NCBI GenBank assembly: GCA_002309275.1
Contig: DBXL01000188.1
Coordinates: 1-6,717, forward strand
DNA: 6,717 nt
Direction of reading: 5' to 3'
Origin: Ruminococcaceae bacterium UBA1213
GTDB taxonomy: Bacteria > Bacillota > Clostridia > Oscillospirales > Acutalibacteraceae
Positions 4,163-6,717 of this stretch are shown here, in pieces (position 1 is the stretch's first letter; each line of letters starts with the position of its first letter). Below the pieces are notes generated by a model, which saw only the letters and a list, made by a program, of their open reading frames with translations, was not told the origin of the DNA and made no database searches. Made by a program: the position numbers and the translations under genes.

Positions 4163-6484
4163 TTACAGTTTCACATATTTCTGAAGTTTCATTTTGTTTA
4201 TGATAAGATAACGTCTGTTTCCTTTGTTGGGAAGTTTTTGTGCACGGTGTGTATTATCTCCTTCAGATGATGGTGGAATAATTCCTTTCTCTGCTAATAA
4301 CTTTGATATGCGTTTTGAATTCCACATATTGCTTGCACTTTCATAACCGTTTTTACAGTCATAGCTGTCTTTGATTTTTTTCAGCAGTACTTGAGGAATA
4401 TAGTAGTTCTGCTCATCAAAGAAGATTATATCCTCTTTTTTATCGGCATTTGAAGATATATGCATTATTGGATAGTCATTATTTTCTATTGCCGATACAA
4501 TAGCATTACACAGGCTAACAATAGGAGACTCCTCCACTAAATCTATGTCATTTTGATTAATTACTGTAATAATAGCCGCTTCGTGCTGTTGACGTAATAG
4601 TTCGCTATTTTGTATATTCAACTGATTTGTGTTACATCCGAAATCAATCAGGAGTTCCGAGGCTGTCTTCAATTGTGCCAAGTATTCTGCATATCTTGGA
4701 TTAGAGAATTGACCTTGATAGATTGCTCTATATTTTTTGCATGTATCAGCTATCAGTTGTTTCAATCTTACTTGATCATGTGTGATATATGTAATCAATC
4801 CAAGCAAAAATCTTACCAATTTTTCGGGATTATTCTCCTGGAATTTGGATAACAGTACTTTGTCAATATCATACTCATGTAATTCGAGGAACAGGCATCT
4901 TGACAACGATGATTCGACACCTGTTGTATATTCTCCTGTAATGATTGCACCACCCTCGGCTTCATATTGCTGTATATTTTTATCTTGATAATCATTGTTC
5001 CTCATACGTCCTGTTCCGTCACCAAAGCAGCGAACTACCAATTCAAGATTTTTTTGAAGTTCCCTTGCCATTGCAGTGTCGTTAGTAGGTGCAAGATCAT
5101 CAATCAACATTACAGCGTCTTTATAATCTCTGAAACCCGCTTCCAAACCTGCACCGGTAGCTTTTAAGGTATATGTAGGTGTTTTGTTGTTCTCAATCTG
5201 TGTCATAGCTAACGCCAGGCTTGTTTTCATATTTCCTCTTAAACCATTGAGAAATAGTACAAATTTGACCGGATATCCGGCATCTTTAAACAGTGTATGT
5301 GTAAAACTTAATACTGTATAAAGACAAATGATGGGTGCTATAGGTTTGTTTGGTGTTAATTGCTGCATTTCCAGAAAATCCGGTAAATATCCCGTAACTG
5401 CATTTTGATATGGCTGTACAAACTTTTGCCCGTAACGTGAAAATAAATTGAAATTGCCGCCTATAGAACCTTGTGGAGTTACATAGACATATTGATTATT
5501 TACAAGAGTCCAGCCGGGCTTGGAAATTTCTTTGATTTTTGGTCCGTTGTAATTAAGCACCAATGTATTCAAATATTCCTTCAAAGTGGTAGCTTTTACT
5601 ATAGCTGCAAATCCTGGTATATCATTGAGCCATTTGCCATCAGCGAATATTTTTACAGGTACTTCCTTTTCAATCGTTTCTCCAGTCTTCTTGAAAGTGA
5701 TTTTGCATTGATATCTGGGATTGATGCCTTCTATAATATTCAATATTTCTATATCAACATTTACAAGTGGAGGCAAATTTTTTGAATTTGCTTGCATAGT
5801 ATTGGCAAAGTTGACAATATCTGTGTTATACATGGGCTGTGAATTATTCATCGGCATAGTATTAGCAGACGGATAATTATTTTGCATATTACAATTTTGG
5901 TTCGCAGGTATTGAATATTGGCTATTATAATATGAATTTGTTGAAACATTTGTCGGTGCATTATAAGCATTTTGCGGTGTTTGCATAAAATAGTTATTTT
6001 GTTGATTTATTGGATTATTTGGCAAAATGGTCGGATAATTCATACTGCTGTCTATCTGTGTATTTTGAAGTGTTTCGACATACTCTCCTTTCTCTTCTTG
6101 TTGTAATGCAGGAATAACTTGGTTATTGAATTTGTTTTGATTCGGAACACTTCCCTGCAAATTTTGTGAATAAGTATTGGCAGTTTCTGGTACTGCTTTA
6201 TAATTTGCTGTGGTTTCTTCAGGGGGAATGCTTTTACATAATTCCTGAGGAATTGTTTTACATAAAGGGATATAACACAATGGCATTTGAGGTTTTCCAT
6301 CATGGTAGTATATTCCATGATGTGCTAATTGGCCTATAGCATCAGCTTCTGCGTATTCTTGGTCAGAAAGCTCTTCTGTGTGCCAGCCTTCAGGCGTATA
6401 CAATACTTTTTTGTATCCCATAAATTTTGGATAGCCAGTATCCATATTGTAAGCGGCACGAATTTCTGATTCATAATTTTCCAT
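4163..6484 (-). CDS. DUF927/D5-like AAA+ or SF3-type ATPase with Asn/Gln-rich N-terminal region
   Basis: A 773-residue protein. The ATG at 6482-6484 follows AGGAGG by eight bases; an in-frame ATG 12 codons earlier has no such site. Residues 1-97 are a small charged and aromatic region with three cysteines (C70, C75, C83). Residues about 107-236 are low-complexity and rich in Asn, Gln, Pro, Ser and Tyr, so probably disordered. A folded region begins near 240; KPGWTLVNNQYVYVTPQG near 322-339 resembles the lead-in of DUF927 helicases. The ATPase core has NGLRGNMKTS (Walker A near 413-422, with Met where the usual Gly before Lys stands), AVMLIDDLAP (Walker B, D462/D463), and IITGEYTTGVESSLSR near 515-530 with R529 as a possible arginine finger. 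The last 80 or so residues, basic and ending KLQKYVKL, could be a winged helix. No primase motif is present. The gene is visibly more AT-rich than the other two. A replication helicase, loader or element-defence ATPase are all possible; family placement is inference. Confidence 0.72.
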   Translation of the reverse strand: MENYESEIRAAYNMDTGYPKFMGYKKVLYTPEGWHTEELSDQEYAEADAIGQLAHHGIYYHDGKPQMPLCYIPLCKTIPQELCKSIPPEETTANYKAVPETANTYSQNLQGSVPNQNKFNNQVIPALQQEEKGEYVETLQNTQIDSSMNYPTILPNNPINQQNNYFMQTPQNAYNAPTNVSTNSYYNSQYSIPANQNCNMQNNYPSANTMPMNNSQPMYNTDIVNFANTMQANSKNLPPLVNVDIEILNIIEGINPRYQCKITFKKTGETIEKEVPVKIFADGKWLNDIPGFAAIVKATTLKEYLNTLVLNYNGPKIKEISKPGWTLVNNQYVYVTPQGSIGGNFNLFSRYGQKFVQPYQNAVTGYLPDFLEMQQLTPNKPIAPIICLYTVLSFTHTLFKDAGYPVKFVLFLNGLRGNMKTSLALAMTQIENNKTPTYTLKATGAGLEAGFRDYKDAVMLIDDLAPTNDTAMARELQKNLELVVRCFGDGTGRMRNNDYQDKNIQQYEAEGGAIITGEYTTGVESSLSRCLFLELHEYDIDKVLLSKFQENNPEKLVRFLLGLITYITHDQVRLKQLIADTCKKYRAIYQGQFSNPRYAEYLAQLKTASELLIDFGCNTNQLNIQNSELLRQQHEAAIITVINQNDIDLVEESPIVSLCNAIVSAIENNDYPIMHISSNADKKEDIIFFDEQNYYIPQVLLKKIKDSYDCKNGYESASNMWNSKRISKLLAEKGIIPPSSEGDNTHRAQKLPNKGNRRYLIINKMKLQKYVKL

Positions 6485-6492
6485 TATAGAAT

Positions 6493-6498
6493 CCTCCT
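6493..6498 (-). promoter_or_regulatory. Ribosome binding site deciding the ATPase start
   Basis: On the - strand AGGAGG lies eight bases before the ATG at 6484. This is a full match to the 16S rRNA anti-Shine-Dalgarno core. It lies inside the coding frame of the longer alternative that starts at 6520, and therefore favours the shorter 773-residue protein. Confidence 0.85.
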
Positions 6499-6520
6499 GA
6501 TAATTATAATATTTAATCAA

Positions 6521-6544
6521 CGATATAACTGATATGATATATCG
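6521..6544 (-). promoter_or_regulatory. Candidate operator: inverted repeat in the 5' leader of the ATPase gene
   Basis: CGATATA (6521-6527) and TATATCG (6538-6544) are perfect inverted arms separated by ten bases. They lie just downstream of the predicted transcription start (about 6551) and upstream of the ribosome binding site. The 24-base span suits a dimeric repressor. A weak leader hairpin is the alternative; the AT-richness raises the chance of coincidence. Confidence 0.4.
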
Positions 6545-6557
6545 TCAATCTGTCATT

Positions 6558-6585
6558 ATTATACACCATATAAAATATAAGTTAA
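6558..6585 (-). promoter_or_regulatory. Promoter of the ATPase gene
   Basis: On the - strand a perfect TATAAT (6558-6563) follows a weaker TTAACT (6580-6585) with a 16-base spacer. Transcription would start near 6551, leaving a leader of about 65 bases that contains the inverted repeat and the ribosome binding site. It shows that the ATPase has its own transcription unit, opposed to the replication genes. Confidence 0.6.
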
Positions 6586-6659
6586 GTGTTTTTTGAAAAA
6601 TTCACACTTTTTTTACAAACTCGTAACAATACCAAAAATACATATTGTATATTCAAAAA

Positions 6660-6698
6660 ATCCCACTTATCCCAGATTTCCCGAATATTAAATGGGAT
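6660..6698. repeat. Short direct and inverted ATCCCA repeats at the right edge
   Basis: ATCCCA occurs at 6660-6665 and 6669-6674, and its inverse TGGGAT at 6693-6698. Either left copy can pair with the right one. They lie upstream of the ATPase promoter. They could be binding sites for a regulator or part of a structure that continues beyond the window. The remaining bases between 6586 and 6717 show no recognised gene. Confidence 0.3.
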
Positions 6699-6717
6699 GC
6701 GTACATCATTTTTATAA

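Noticed and set aside
6484..6520. An ATPase start at the upstream ATG (6520), adding 12 residues.
   Set aside because: The strong AGGAGG falls within these codons and is correctly spaced for the ATG at 6484.
6584..6614. A + strand terminator (AAGTGT pairing with ACACTT, then T's).
   Set aside because: There is no + strand gene upstream to terminate and the stem is weak; the bases overlap the promoter of the opposite-strand ATPase gene.
1..6717. The window as a complete circular plasmid cut at an arbitrary point.
   Set aside because: Joining the ends places TAA directly before the first codon of the gene cut at the left edge, leaving it without a start, so the window appears to be a slice of a larger molecule.

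Overview
This 6.7-kb window looks like the replication core of a large plasmid, or of a plasmid-like integrative element, from a low-to-mid GC Firmicute, most likely a gut or rumen clostridium (Ruminococcus or Lachnospiraceae type). The host assignment is inference. It rests on the style of the proteins, strong purine-rich ribosome binding sites, sigma-A-like promoters and moderate AT-richness. No tRNA, rRNA, insertion sequence or CRISPR array was seen.

Layout, left to right. Positions 1-93 hold the 3' end of a small gene on the + strand, whose product resembles the C-terminus of a ribbon-helix-helix DNA-binding protein. It is followed after 15 bases by a 396-residue protein (109-1299) that I read as a winged-helix replication initiator. 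Positions 1300-1940 are non-coding and look like a replication origin. They contain a strong leftward promoter facing the 3' end of the initiator gene, four exact 22-bp iterons, an inverted partial iteron, overlapping hairpins on a rightward promoter, a very AT-rich stretch ending in 22 A's, and two imperfect copies of an 86-88-bp repeat. The next gene (1941-3926, TTG start) encodes a fused primase-helicase: an archaeo-eukaryotic-type primase, a CHC2-like zinc ribbon and a DnaB-like RecA-fold helicase. About 190 non-coding, partly structured bases follow, then a terminator (4116-4159) shared with a convergent gene. That gene (4163-6484, - strand) encodes a 773-residue ATPase resembling the helicase part of DUF927/D5-type proteins, with a long Asn/Gln-rich N-terminal segment and a possible C-terminal winged helix. 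Its own promoter, ribosome binding site and a candidate operator lie at 6485-6590.

Proposed joint working (inference): the initiator binds the iterons and opens the nearby AT-rich DNA, and the primase-helicase is loaded to unwind and prime, making the replicon fairly independent of host DnaB and DnaG. The second ATPase is transcribed separately, is visibly more AT-rich and has no primase of its own, so it may be a later-acquired accessory replication, maintenance or interference factor. The least explained parts are that ATPase, the repeats upstream of the primase-helicase gene, the antisense promoter at the end of the initiator gene, and the structured gap at 3927-4115.
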